31,982 nucleotides of DNA from an archaeon (GTDB lineage: Archaea; Asgardarchaeota; Hermodarchaeia; Hermodarchaeales; Hermodarchaeaceae): positions 1 to 31,982 of the forward strand of contig JABXGX010000305.1 in NCBI GenBank assembly GCA_016550405.1. The letters run 5' to 3'. A program made the position numbers and the translations under genes. The notes beneath the pieces were generated by a model. The model made no database searches and was not told where the DNA came from. It saw only the letters and a list, made by a program, of their open reading frames with translations. Below, piece after piece: positions 15,395-22,904 of the stretch (position 1 is its first letter; every line of letters starts with the position of its first letter).

Positions 15395-15937
15395 ATGCCT
15401 GAACAAGCACAATGGTTACGCATACTCGATGTCATACTTGGATTGATTGCTATACTCTTCGGTGCCTTGCTCTTCATCGTCCCAGGATTTATCGTCGTCT
15501 ACGGAATTGGTATGATCCTTGGTATTGGACTAATAATCTTGGGTATCTGGCAAATTGCCAAGATATTCTTAGCCAAGGAAATTGATATGCAAGCTCGAAT
15601 CATTAGCATATTCATCGGTCTCCTCATGGTGATTTTCGGTGGCCTATTCATTGCCGCACCTTCATTCTTCCCAACACTTCTAGTGTATATTCTCTCAGGG
15701 GCAATTCTTGTTATTGGACTCTTTCTCCTGGTCCAGGGCGCAATGGGGAAGCAAATGAAACAGTGGATGCGCATTCTCTATATCATCTTTGGAATCATTG
15801 CCATCGGTATTGCCATTCCCGCATTTGTCCTCCCTGCAACCTGGGGAATTGACCTGGTGTCAATTGCAGTCTCGATTGCTCTGATTTTCTTCGGAGCCCT
15901 GCGACTTTTAATAGGACTAACTGGCGACTACACTTAG
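15395..15937 (+). CDS. HdeD/DUF308-family membrane protein
   Basis: A 180-residue protein made almost entirely of six hydrophobic helices arranged as repeated two-helix units, each with a GxxxIxxG pattern (for example DVILGLIAILFGALLFIVPG and FIGLLMVIFGGLFIAAPS). This is the DUF308/HdeD layout; HdeD is tied to acid stress in E. coli, but archaeal members have no known role. The ATG at 15395 follows GTGAT, which matches the 3' end of archaeal 16S rRNA. A GTG at 15362 in frame lies upstream but has no ribosome site. Its decayed tandem paralogue lies just before it. Confidence 0.85.
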   Translation: MPEQAQWLRILDVILGLIAILFGALLFIVPGFIVVYGIGMILGIGLIILGIWQIAKIFLAKEIDMQARIISIFIGLLMVIFGGLFIAAPSFFPTLLVYILSGAILVIGLFLLVQGAMGKQMKQWMRILYIIFGIIAIGIAIPAFVLPATWGIDLVSIAVSIALIFFGALRLLIGLTGDYT

Positions 15938-15971
15938 TTAGACCAAATAGCAGTCGATTAAAACTGAACGG

Positions 15972-16007
15972 GGTCGAACTCAGATGAGTTCGGCCTTCTC
16001 TTTTTCT
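15972..16007 (+). terminator. Strong hairpin terminator after the DUF308-like gene
   Basis: GGTCGAACTCA (15972-15982) and TGAGTTCGGCC (15985-15995) pair over 11 positions with one G-T wobble, around a tiny loop, followed by TTCTCTTTTTCTTT. A TTTT run on the other side (about 15959 in minus-strand sense) means it could also stop a minus-strand transcript from the RNA-like region next door. Confidence 0.65.
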
Positions 16008-16035
16008 TTATCCACATATTCTTTGAATGAGAATC

Positions 16036-16311
16036 GTTGTCAGAAACTTACCCACCCAAGACAGGCCAACCGTGGTGTTCGATTCCTGCGTCATCGACGG
16101 GCTGTTCCCCGGTGGGGAGAGGCTGTCACCTCCCGCCTTACGGATCAGACGTTTAGGGTCTCCGCACAACGCGCAACGACCATCCGCTCTTCTCGTGATG
16201 GCACCGTTTATACACGTCCTCCTCTCGCGGAGACCTGAATCCAGTTCGATGGTGCGATGGAGGCGAACTTCCGGACCCTAACTGGCTATCGAAGGAGTAA
16301 CAGCTGTCAAC
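16036..16311. ncRNA. Probable structured RNA, unassigned
   Basis: A 276-nt stretch without a believable protein is clearly richer in G and C than the genes around it, as structured RNAs often are in such genomes. Its ends pair: GTTGTCAG (16036-16043) with CTGTCAAC (16304-16311), one mismatch, then TTAC (16048) with GTAA (16297). Inside, TTAGGGTC (16153-16160) pairs with GACCCTAA (16274-16281), while GGTCTCCGC (16157-16165) pairs with GCGGAGACC (16227-16235); these two helices exclude each other. Strand cannot be fixed from symmetry. On the minus strand, GGAAGTTCGCC near 16260-16270 resembles the RNase P CR-I segment, but I cannot find its CR-V partner, nor the helix-8 motif of SRP RNA. Confidence 0.5.
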
Positions 16312-16387
16312 CCTTTGCTTCCATAAAGAACAAAAGGAGAAGACCCCTAATCACCTTGACTTATAATCTCATAGGAGGCATTTCTTC

Positions 16388-17698
16388 TTGACAGAAAAGT
16401 TCGACATTCTTGTTGTGGGGGCAGGAATCCTCGGAGTTGCCACAGCTTATTATCTTCAGAAGAATAGTCCAGACAAAACCATTCTTCTTGTTGATAAACT
16501 GCCAGATACAGGTCAGGCAAACACGGCTATGAGTGCCGCCGCTGTTCGGAACATGTTTTCTTCTTCTACGAATCAGTTACTCACTGATACGAGCATTGAT
16601 TTTTTCCGGCATATTCAAGAAAATCTGAAATTTGACTTAACGCTTCATCTTTGCGGATACTTGTGGCTGCTGAGTAATCATCAATTCAATGAACCGAGTG
16701 TCCAGGATTGGATGAAGCGGATGGAAGCCAACGATATTGCCTACCGTGCTATAGCGAAATCCGAACTCAAGAAACTCCTCCCCGGGCTTGTCACCGACTT
16801 TTCTAATGATGAGGAGGCTAAAATCATGAATCTGAACCCGGTTGATTATGCGCTCTTTGGAGCTGATTGCGGGGTGTTAGATCCAAGCCTCTTAGTCCAA
16901 TTCTATAAGGACGAATTCATGAAACTCACCAAAGTGAAACCACGGTTCAATCTAACGGTACATCAATTGCTCTTGGAAGCAGAGTCATCCCTTGGGCTTC
17001 CAGGTGAGCCCTTTGCCTGGCAAAATAAACAAGTTACAGGGATTCGGTCTTCACAAGGCACAATACAGGCAGAAAAAGTGGTTCTTGCTGTGGGTCCATG
17101 GACTAACGCACTTCTGGATCCGGTTGGTATACCTAGTTATGTGAAAGCGAAGAAACGTCAACTGTTCATTGTTGCTGGCAGCGAGCATCCTCCGTTAGAG
17201 AAATTACTATTCAACAAGGAATTCAGTAATGCTGGGTTCATCCCATTTACGATTCTCCCCTCAGGAGGGGTGTATATGCGAGGGGTTCCAGAGGAGAAAT
17301 CCTTTTGGATTGGCTGTGCTGATAAAGTGGGACGCGCTTACAAGTACAACATGGATGATGACGATTACAACGCGGAGCGCACTTATTATGAACAGAGCAT
17401 TTATCCTGTTCTCAGTAAATACTTCCCTGCCTTCACCAATCTTCGTCCAACCAATATGTGGGCTGGCTCCTACTCTTATTCCGTGGATGCGATTCCATTG
17501 GTCTATGAACATTCGGGAGTTATTGTAGTCACAGGCGCGAGTGGATCTGGAATCATGAAAGCAGATGCTATTGCTCGAATGGCTGATGCCCTTTACCGTG
17601 GTGAAACTGACGCCAAATTATACGGTGGACGGACAATTCCTGCTACGTCACTAGGTCTTACTCACCGGAAGGTCGAACGAGAAAATGTTCTAATTTAG
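16388..17698 (+). CDS. FAD-dependent DAO-family oxidoreductase
   Basis: A 436-residue flavoprotein of the D-amino-acid oxidase/sarcosine-glycine oxidase superfamily. The N-terminal VVGAGILGVATAYYL is the Rossmann GxGxxG for FAD, VVLAVGPWTNALL is the second FAD contact, and VVTGASGSGIMKADAIARMA is the C-terminal FAD motif. It would oxidise a secondary or primary amine such as sarcosine, dimethylglycine or a D-amino acid. The start is TTG 16388, preceded by AGGAGG at 10 nt. It is followed closely by a histidine phosphatase gene. The methyl-transfer genes at 24-29 kb make an N-methyl amine substrate attractive, but this is a guess. Confidence 0.88.
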   Translation: MTEKFDILVVGAGILGVATAYYLQKNSPDKTILLVDKLPDTGQANTAMSAAAVRNMFSSSTNQLLTDTSIDFFRHIQENLKFDLTLHLCGYLWLLSNHQFNEPSVQDWMKRMEANDIAYRAIAKSELKKLLPGLVTDFSNDEEAKIMNLNPVDYALFGADCGVLDPSLLVQFYKDEFMKLTKVKPRFNLTVHQLLLEAESSLGLPGEPFAWQNKQVTGIRSSQGTIQAEKVVLAVGPWTNALLDPVGIPSYVKAKKRQLFIVAGSEHPPLEKLLFNKEFSNAGFIPFTILPSGGVYMRGVPEEKSFWIGCADKVGRAYKYNMDDDDYNAERTYYEQSIYPVLSKYFPAFTNLRPTNMWAGSYSYSVDAIPLVYEHSGVIVVTGASGSGIMKADAIARMADALYRGETDAKLYGGRTIPATSLGLTHRKVERENVLI

Positions 17699-17725
17699 CC
17701 TACAACGAGTTCGGTGGGTGAACCA

Positions 17726-18349
17726 ATGCAAGAACTCTTTCTTGTTCGTCATGGGGAATCAGTCCACCATGTTCAGGGTCTTACTGGTGGATGGACGAAC
17801 ACTCCTCTCACAGAATTAGGACGAAAACAAGCTCAACTCACGGGTCAAGAACTAGAGAAGTTGCTTCCAAATTCGTCTGTAGGATTTTATACCAGTGATT
17901 TGGAACGGGCATTGCAGACCGCACAGATTATTGGCTCAATTATAGGTGTGACTCCCGTTGCTAAAAAGGCGTTACGTGAATTACATTGGGGCATCGCTAT
18001 GGATATGACACTTGAAGAGGCTCGAAAATTAGAGAGGGAAAAAACCGAGCCCTTACTTGATTGGGTTCCTTTTCCTGAAGCCGAGAGCTGGCGCATGCTC
18101 CATCAGAGAATTACTCCATTCCTTGAACAACTCGATAAAACAGAATCAGGTTCCGTCTTGATTGTCAGCCATGGAAACGCGATTGAAGAATGCATTTTCT
18201 GGTGGCTAGAAATTTCCCTTGACCAACGGCGTAAACTTTCTTTTACAATAGCTCCCTGTAGCATCACCCATTTATGTACGAATGATTGGCAACAGAAAGT
18301 CGTGACATTTGCAAATCGCGTCAGACATCTTCAATCCCTCTCTCTTTAG
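17726..18349 (+). CDS. Histidine phosphatase family protein (phosphoglycerate mutase-like)
   Basis: A 207-residue protein: FLVRHGESVH contains the catalytic RHG with the phospho-accepting histidine, TSDLERALQTA the second arginine segment, ELHWGIAMDMTLEE the acid loop, and IVSHGNAIE the second catalytic histidine. Such enzymes are cofactor-independent-style phosphatases or phosphoglycerate mutases; substrate cannot be read from sequence. I choose ATG 17726 because GGTGGGTGA lies just before it, rather than GTG 17714. The gap to the FAD oxidoreductase is under 30 nt, so they probably share a transcript. Confidence 0.9.
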   Translation: MQELFLVRHGESVHHVQGLTGGWTNTPLTELGRKQAQLTGQELEKLLPNSSVGFYTSDLERALQTAQIIGSIIGVTPVAKKALRELHWGIAMDMTLEEARKLEREKTEPLLDWVPFPEAESWRMLHQRITPFLEQLDKTESGSVLIVSHGNAIEECIFWWLEISLDQRRKLSFTIAPCSITHLCTNDWQQKVVTFANRVRHLQSLSL

Positions 18350-18451
18350 ATTCAGAATTCGTCTGTAATTCTTTCTGGGTTGTGCGTTACCGCAATCTTT
18401 TTAGGACTCACATCGGCTTTGACCTTCTATCCTCATTGAGGGTGACAGATC

Positions 18452-20374
18452 GTGCGTCGCCAAATTCTTGGACTATCGCTACTCGTTATCCTTCTCACAC
18501 TAACACTATCGCCTATCCTGTTTGAGTATGCACCCACAGGACCGGCCATAGTCGCTACAAGTCCTCCAATCCCCGGACCTACTGACTTGAATGCTACAAC
18601 ACCGCTTGTTTCCAACGAGGCCTACACCCCTGCAAATCCAAATGGAAACTCATCCCTCCTGAATGTCCTCGTCTTATTAGTGGTTGCCTCAGATATTGGT
18701 GAATGTAGAGATGGTGATCTCACCGTTCACACGTTTCGTGTCCATAACATCACAGACGATGCCCTGATGTTTGAAGACGATCTCGCATATATTACAGGCA
18801 AAGGTTGGACAGTGGAAAACTATTCACTATTAGCTGTTGGCCTACCAATTGGCCATTCCTATTACGTGCAATGTTACTTTGAGCGGTTCACGGGAATCGA
18901 AACATGGACGAATACCACTAAAGCTTCAATTCCTTTCATCTATCAATATACTATTACGGCTGCTATCCCAGACTATACGTATATTGGTGACACCTCAGAC
19001 ACCATTGATGTCAGCATCGAACATATCAGTAGTTCTGTGTGGGGGACTCTGACCGAAGCGAACACCACCTTAATCTTCCAAAATGCGGACACTCCGTCCA
19101 ATATCACAAAATTCGACAATGTCTTAACCTACAATGTTTCCAACTCCCACTGGGAAATTGATGAGTTAAACATCTCTGTACTCATCCCAGGTCAATCTTA
19201 CAAGATTCGTGTTGGAGCTAATTACTCCTTGCGATATCCATTTCATGATGGGCTTGGAGGCGTTTCAGATGCCTTCACATTCAGAGGACCTTACCTTCGA
19301 GTTGCTCAACCCCAAATTATCTACATTGGACGCGAAATCCAAACTCTAAATATTACCGTTGATTGGGTCTGGCACTCGATCTTTGGATACCTTAGTGACA
19401 CAGATGTTGACTTATCGAATTTCAGCATCAGTCTTTCAACCGGAACTGCTGGGATAATTCTTAATGGAACTTTGAACTGGAATGCTGCTGAATCGAATTG
19501 GCATTTTGCCCAATTCAATGTGAGCTTCTATGTCGACCAAGGCGATTTGCTGATTGGTGAAGCGTACAATGTTAGTGCTTACTTTAACTCGCCATCCCGA
19601 AGTGGGCGACCCGCGGTCAATAATACAAGTCCCTTTTCAGACTCCTTCCTCATAGACTTCGATCCTCCAACCATCGAAAGCGTCTACCTGAATCCGACTG
19701 CACCCACGGATGAACAATGGGTTGTTGTAACCGGAGAAATCTCCGACGATGCGTTGATTGATACTGTAATTCTTAGTTATTACAATGGTTCTCAGTGGAT
19801 TAACGTAACTATGGTTGGCAGACCCAGCAAGCTGGCTAACTTCACAGCAGCGATACCGCCTTTCTCGGAGCAATTCGCCGTAGATTACAGGCTTTATGTG
19901 AATGACACACAAAACGCTTGGGACAATATCACCCTGCAATATATTGTTGCGGATTCCCCTCCTGTGATTTCCTTCATTAGTTATCTCCCACAGAACCCCA
20001 CAACTACTCATTTGGTTACCATCAATGCAACGGTAACAGATGGAACAGGGGTCAGTAGTGTACAACTTCAATATTCGTACGATGGAATTACATGGCTCCC
20101 ACCCCGGGATATGACTAACGTGGGTAATGATGTCTACCAGATTGTGCTTCCTCCTTATCCACAGCCCTTACAAAGTCATGAATTCCGTGCTGTACTGTTC
20201 CGAATTATTGCAACAGATGTATTTGATAATGTTCGGGAATCAGCAAATCTTGCATATCAAGTTCAGGGTACCTTACCTGGTTTGGATCCCGCGACAACTC
20301 TACTCATCATTGCATTCATCGGCATTGTCGGTGTTGTCCTTATAATCCTATACAAAGTGTATGAACAATACTAA
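18452..20374 (+). CDS. Large secreted, membrane-anchored surface protein
   Basis: A 640-residue protein from GTG 18452 (GGGTGA 9 nt upstream). Residues 1-22 (RRQILGLSLLVILLTLTLSP) are a signal peptide and residues 612-634 (TTLLIIAFIGIVGVVLIILY) a C-terminal anchor with a short basic tail, so most of it faces outside. Many N-x-S/T sites suggest heavy N-glycosylation. Two similar modules start at YTYIGDTSDTIDVSIEHI and IIYIGREIQTLNITVDWV, about 120 residues apart. The last third has Ig-like beta segments (DPPTIESVYLNPTAPTDEQW and APPVISFISY-like VISFISYLPQNPTTTHLVTI). Function unknown; cell-surface or S-layer-associated adhesion is plausible. It may share a family with the secreted protein at the right edge. 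Confidence 0.8.
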   Translation: MRRQILGLSLLVILLTLTLSPILFEYAPTGPAIVATSPPIPGPTDLNATTPLVSNEAYTPANPNGNSSLLNVLVLLVVASDIGECRDGDLTVHTFRVHNITDDALMFEDDLAYITGKGWTVENYSLLAVGLPIGHSYYVQCYFERFTGIETWTNTTKASIPFIYQYTITAAIPDYTYIGDTSDTIDVSIEHISSSVWGTLTEANTTLIFQNADTPSNITKFDNVLTYNVSNSHWEIDELNISVLIPGQSYKIRVGANYSLRYPFHDGLGGVSDAFTFRGPYLRVAQPQIIYIGREIQTLNITVDWVWHSIFGYLSDTDVDLSNFSISLSTGTAGIILNGTLNWNAAESNWHFAQFNVSFYVDQGDLLIGEAYNVSAYFNSPSRSGRPAVNNTSPFSDSFLIDFDPPTIESVYLNPTAPTDEQWVVVTGEISDDALIDTVILSYYNGSQWINVTMVGRPSKLANFTAAIPPFSEQFAVDYRLYVNDTQNAWDNITLQYIVADSPPVISFISYLPQNPTTTHLVTINATVTDGTGVSSVQLQYSYDGITWLPPRDMTNVGNDVYQIVLPPYPQPLQSHEFRAVLFRIIATDVFDNVRESANLAYQVQGTLPGLDPATTLLIIAFIGIVGVVLIILYKVYEQY

Positions 20375-20377
20375 CCT

Positions 20378-20424
20378 GGACAGCCTCTTTTGAAACTGCT
20401 GTCCCGGTTCCTCCCTCTTTTTTT
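20378..20424 (+). terminator. Terminator after the surface protein gene
   Basis: GGACAGC (20378-20384) pairs with GCTGTCC (20398-20404), and a run of seven T residues follows at 20418-20424. Confidence 0.6.
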
Positions 20425-20479
20425 GGTTCGTTGCCTATTACGCAATTTCCGCCGTAAGCCTAATCAATGGCACAAAACC

Positions 20480-20490
20480 TTTTTAATAAT
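20480..20490 (+). promoter_or_regulatory. TATA box of the 20573 gene
   Basis: TTTTTAATAAT lies about 90 nt before ATG 20573, giving a leader of about 65 nt with AAGGTGA as ribosome site. Confidence 0.45.
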
Positions 20491-20572
20491 CGAAACGGAT
20501 TTTTGTTAAGGCAGAGACGGTGTGAAAGCAGGGGAAAGACCACTCTGTATAACGCCTCTCTACGTAAGGTGA

Positions 20573-20902
20573 ATGCCTATGATTGTACTTGAATACCAAG
20601 ATGGAACCTTTGTCGAATCCAACCAGGGTTCTGGCGGAATCCGCTGTGAGGTCGACAAAACCACGAAGAAAATCCGAATGATTATGCCTCAGGGTTCTGG
20701 TCTCGTCGAAAGACGAACAGCAATGCGACTGGCAGACACTGTTGCGCGGAGTGGATATCTTCTTTCAACTGGTGAACGAGTCGGGCAAGGGTTTGAACTC
20801 GTCGTCGATGAGAAGGGTTCTGCGATTCCAGATCGACTCAAGCAGAGTCCTCGGGTCAGCTACAGCTCAGTTACCGTTGGCAGTGTTGTCGATAAGAAGT
20901 AA
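20573..20902 (+). CDS. Small conserved-looking protein of unknown function
   Basis: A 109-residue soluble protein starting MPMIVLEYQDGTF after an AAGGTGA ribosome site. It seems to be a compact alpha/beta domain: a beta-rich first half (GGIRCEVDKTTKKIRMIMPQ) and a helix at RRTAMRLADTVARSGYLL. There is no membrane segment or metal motif. I do not recognise the family. The WH2-like gene follows 85 nt later on the same strand and could share its transcript, but directly repeated TAGTACTC sequences between them hint at separate control. Confidence 0.7.
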   Translation: MPMIVLEYQDGTFVESNQGSGGIRCEVDKTTKKIRMIMPQGSGLVERRTAMRLADTVARSGYLLSTGERVGQGFELVVDEKGSAIPDRLKQSPRVSYSSVTVGSVVDKK

Positions 20903-20903
20903 G

Positions 20904-20926
20904 TAGTACTCCAAACAATAGTACTC
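20904..20926 (+). repeat. Direct repeat upstream of the WH2-like gene
   Basis: TAGTACTC occurs at 20904-20911 and again at 20919-20926, 15 bp apart start to start. Each contains the palindrome AGTACT. The pair lies just after the stop of one gene and about 60 nt before the next start, a good place for a dimeric regulator, but this is inference. Confidence 0.35.
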
Positions 20927-20986
20927 TGTCAATGTGACACAAAAGAACGAGGTCGCTAAGCATCCCATAATATCGAGGTGATTGAT

Positions 20987-21163
20987 GTGAGCGAAGAAGA
21001 AAATAAAGGAGGCTCTCTGACGGAAGAGCTTAAGCGCGAAATAAAAGAAGGCGCTAAGCTCGAACACGTCAAAGAGGTTAAACAACAAACCGTTGATTTG
21101 TCTGCAGAGAAGGCACTCCTTGAGAGGCTCAGAGCAGAAGGGAAACTCGAAGAGGAAGATTAA
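20987..21163 (+). CDS. WH2/beta-thymosin-like small acidic-basic protein
   Basis: A 58-residue protein from GTG 20987, whose ribosome site GAGGTGAT lies 4 nt before it (GTG 20978 would overlap that site). It is highly charged, with no hydrophobic core, so probably disordered until bound. Residues 15-28 match WH2 spacing: L15, I19, G22, L25, V28 within LKREIKEGAKLEHV; WH2 has L-L-x2-I-x2-G-x2-L-K-x-V. The tail, VDLSAEKALLERLRAEG, would form an amphipathic helix, as the C-terminal helix of beta-thymosins does. Such motifs bind monomeric actin. The K at position 26 is Glu and the second Leu is Lys, so binding is uncertain. A generic coiled-coil fragment is the alternative. Confidence 0.6.
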   Translation: MSEEENKGGSLTEELKREIKEGAKLEHVKEVKQQTVDLSAEKALLERLRAEGKLEEED

Positions 21164-21204
21164 ACACCTTCTTTGAGCCAAACACCCTTTCTTCTCCTTT
21201 TCTG

Positions 21205-21228
21205 TAACACCAAAGCCATTTGGTGTTA
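21205..21228. terminator. Perfect hairpin between convergent genes
   Basis: TAACACCAAA (21205-21214) and TTTGGTGTTA (21219-21228) form a perfect 10-bp stem with loop GCCA. A T/C-rich tract precedes it on the plus strand. It overlaps the stop codon of the minus-strand flavoprotein gene and probably ends both transcripts. Confidence 0.55.
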
Positions 21229-22089
21229 TGATTTTGATTCGATAGGCAGATTTCGATATTTCTGAATGCGTTTTTGGATTTCTGCTCGATGTTGTTGATA
21301 CACCGGACTAGTTCGTAGCACCCATTCTTGGAAGTGTTCAGCCATGGCTTCTGGGCTCCACCGGTCTTGTCTTCGGTCTTTACTCCATACGATTTTTAGA
21401 TCAGTTCCACTCATTTCCAGTTTTCCTTGCGTTTGACAGAGTTGACATTCAACATGGTTTTGGTCACGTAACATGAAAAAAGGTGTTCCACATCGGATAC
21501 ACGTATTTTCTGGGGTAGGCGATGTAATGTGATTATTCGGGTCTTGAATCTGTCGGACTAATGCAGATCCAATGTTCTTGGCTCGAGTCATGGTTTCCAC
21601 ATCGAGAAGGACTTCACCCGGTCCAGGACGATAAGCGACAAACCGATCAACTAGGTTAAGCCGTAAAATCCCAGCGAGCATTGAAAGCATAGGAAGTGTA
21701 AAGGGATCCCACTCGCGTAGGCCTGCTGTTGCAATAATCGCTCCTGGTCGTGCGGTGATTTTCCCAAGTTGAAGGCTGTACTCAAAGAGGCGATCAATGA
21801 GAAGTTTGATGATTCCTGCAGGTCCCAGAAAATATGTTGGTGCTGAGAGGATGATGCCATCTGCCCATTGAAGATAGTCCCAGAGTTTGTGCATATCATC
21901 ATCTAGACGACAGGCTTCGCCCTTAAGGACACAAGCCAGACAGCCTTTACAAGGGAGGAGCTGGTATTCGGATAATCGAATTGCTTTGGTTTCAGCGCCG
22001 TCCCGCTGAGCTTTAATGAGGGCCTCTTTGACTAAGACTTCACAGTTACCGAGTTTTCGAGCTGAACCAATAACACCTAATACCTTCAA
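21226..22089 (-). CDS. NAD(P)H-dependent FMN reductase / iron-sulfur flavoprotein-like, with zinc ribbon
   Basis: A 287-residue protein. The N-terminal flavodoxin-like domain starts MKVLGVIGSARKLGNCEVLV (phosphate loop for FMN), has CKGCLACVLKGEACRLDDDM, the cysteine pattern that binds 4Fe-4S in iron-sulfur flavoproteins, and SAPTYFLGPAGIIKLLIDRL. Near residue 195 a zinc-ribbon-like segment appears, CIRCGTPFF and CQLCQ, followed by a basic helical tail. The fusion is unusual compared with the ~190-residue usual form. It would move electrons between NAD(P)H or ferredoxin and FMN, in the cytoplasm. ATG 22089 is followed directly by the fold's first strand, so the start is secure. Confidence 0.85.
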   Translation of the reverse strand: MKVLGVIGSARKLGNCEVLVKEALIKAQRDGAETKAIRLSEYQLLPCKGCLACVLKGEACRLDDDMHKLWDYLQWADGIILSAPTYFLGPAGIIKLLIDRLFEYSLQLGKITARPGAIIATAGLREWDPFTLPMLSMLAGILRLNLVDRFVAYRPGPGEVLLDVETMTRAKNIGSALVRQIQDPNNHITSPTPENTCIRCGTPFFMLRDQNHVECQLCQTQGKLEMSGTDLKIVWSKDRRQDRWSPEAMAEHFQEWVLRTSPVYQQHRAEIQKRIQKYRNLPIESKS

Positions 22090-22170
22090 GCCTTTTCACC
22101 TCGGTCTAATCATCTCTGCTTCCTTAAGAGTCTCTAGTCTTGGACATTAATGGGAAAATAAGGTAAGACT

Positions 22171-22443
22171 CTAAAACATGATTTTAAAATCGCGAAGGCG
22201 AGGATTGAATTCAACATTTGAGATTGCCACGTGATCAACTCTCGCTGCTGGTGACCCATGATGAAGGAATTGAATGAATTTCTCTATTGCTAGATCTGGA
22301 CCTTGAACCTGGCATTCTACTGTCCCATCTCGCTTATTACGAACCCATCCAACCAGATTCAATTCATGGGCTTTATCTCGTGTGTAGGCCCGAAAGAAGA
22401 CACCTTGAACTCGACCATGAATAAGAGCCCGAATCGCACGCAC
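22171..22443 (-). CDS. acyP: Acylphosphatase
   Basis: A small enzyme that hydrolyses acyl phosphates. The signature HGRVQGVFFRAYTRDKA holds the catalytic arginine (in VFFR), and LVGWVRNKRDGTVECQVQG the catalytic asparagine (in VRN). The frame is open up to 22524, but the family is about 90 residues long, so I choose GTG 22443 (90 residues), which has TGAGGA 8 nt before it; ATG 22524 is the alternative with 117 residues. The gene stands apart from its neighbours. Confidence 0.93.
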   Translation of the reverse strand: MRAIRALIHGRVQGVFFRAYTRDKAHELNLVGWVRNKRDGTVECQVQGPDLAIEKFIQFLHHGSPAARVDHVAISNVEFNPRLRDFKIMF

Positions 22444-22594
22444 AACGCGTTCCTCATTTCTATATTCTAATGTGTTCCCTAAGAAAATTTCTCCCTTGGT
22501 TAGCATTTTCAAGTAAAACATCATGTGAAGACAAGCGGTCAGTTTCGGAATCCTTAAATCCGTTCAACCTCCCAGCCTCTCCGAGGATCAGATA

Positions 22595-22888
22595 ATGAGT
22601 CCTACGAAACCTTCAATGAATGCTGAAAAAGATACCACTAATTTTCAGGAGAAACTCAGACGTAGCGATTCTCGACAATGGGTGAAGGTGTGTCCGGGAT
22701 GTTTTAGCATCAACATTCAACCGCTTACTAATATCTCGGGTACGATAGTCCATGAACAATGGTACTGTCCTAAGTGTGATTATGCGGGAGTAGCTATCGA
22801 GGTAAAAACGGATGATCTGATTCGTTTCCATCTCCAACAACTAGCGATACGTTATAATAAGAATCAAAAACCCATGCGTTCCAGGTAA
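22595..22888 (+). CDS. Small zinc-ribbon protein
   Basis: A 97-residue protein: a polar N-terminus, then CPGC and, 30 residues on, CPKC flanked by WVKV and WY, a four-cysteine zinc ribbon, and an acidic-basic helical tail (DDLIRFHLQQLAIRYNKNQK). ATG 22595 follows GAGGATCAG. Similar small ribbons occur widely in archaea with unknown roles in transcription or translation. It is convergent with the GTPase gene, 16 nt apart. Confidence 0.75.
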   Translation: MSPTKPSMNAEKDTTNFQEKLRRSDSRQWVKVCPGCFSINIQPLTNISGTIVHEQWYCPKCDYAGVAIEVKTDDLIRFHLQQLAIRYNKNQKPMRSR

Positions 22889-22904
22889 TCTGCAAGTGGC
22901 TGCT

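Noticed and set aside
15984..16281. Two overlapping plus-strand frames of 84 residues
   Set aside because: Arg/Ser/Pro-rich products without any fold pattern, starting inside a terminator hairpin; they look like chance frames over a GC-rich RNA.
16036..16311. RNase P RNA or SRP RNA
   Set aside because: A CR-I-like GGAAGTTCGCC on the minus strand sits at the right distance from the end, but I could not find the pairing CR-V segment (ACAGAA...GGCTTA). The SRP helix-8 signature (GGAAGG with AGCA) is missing on both strands.
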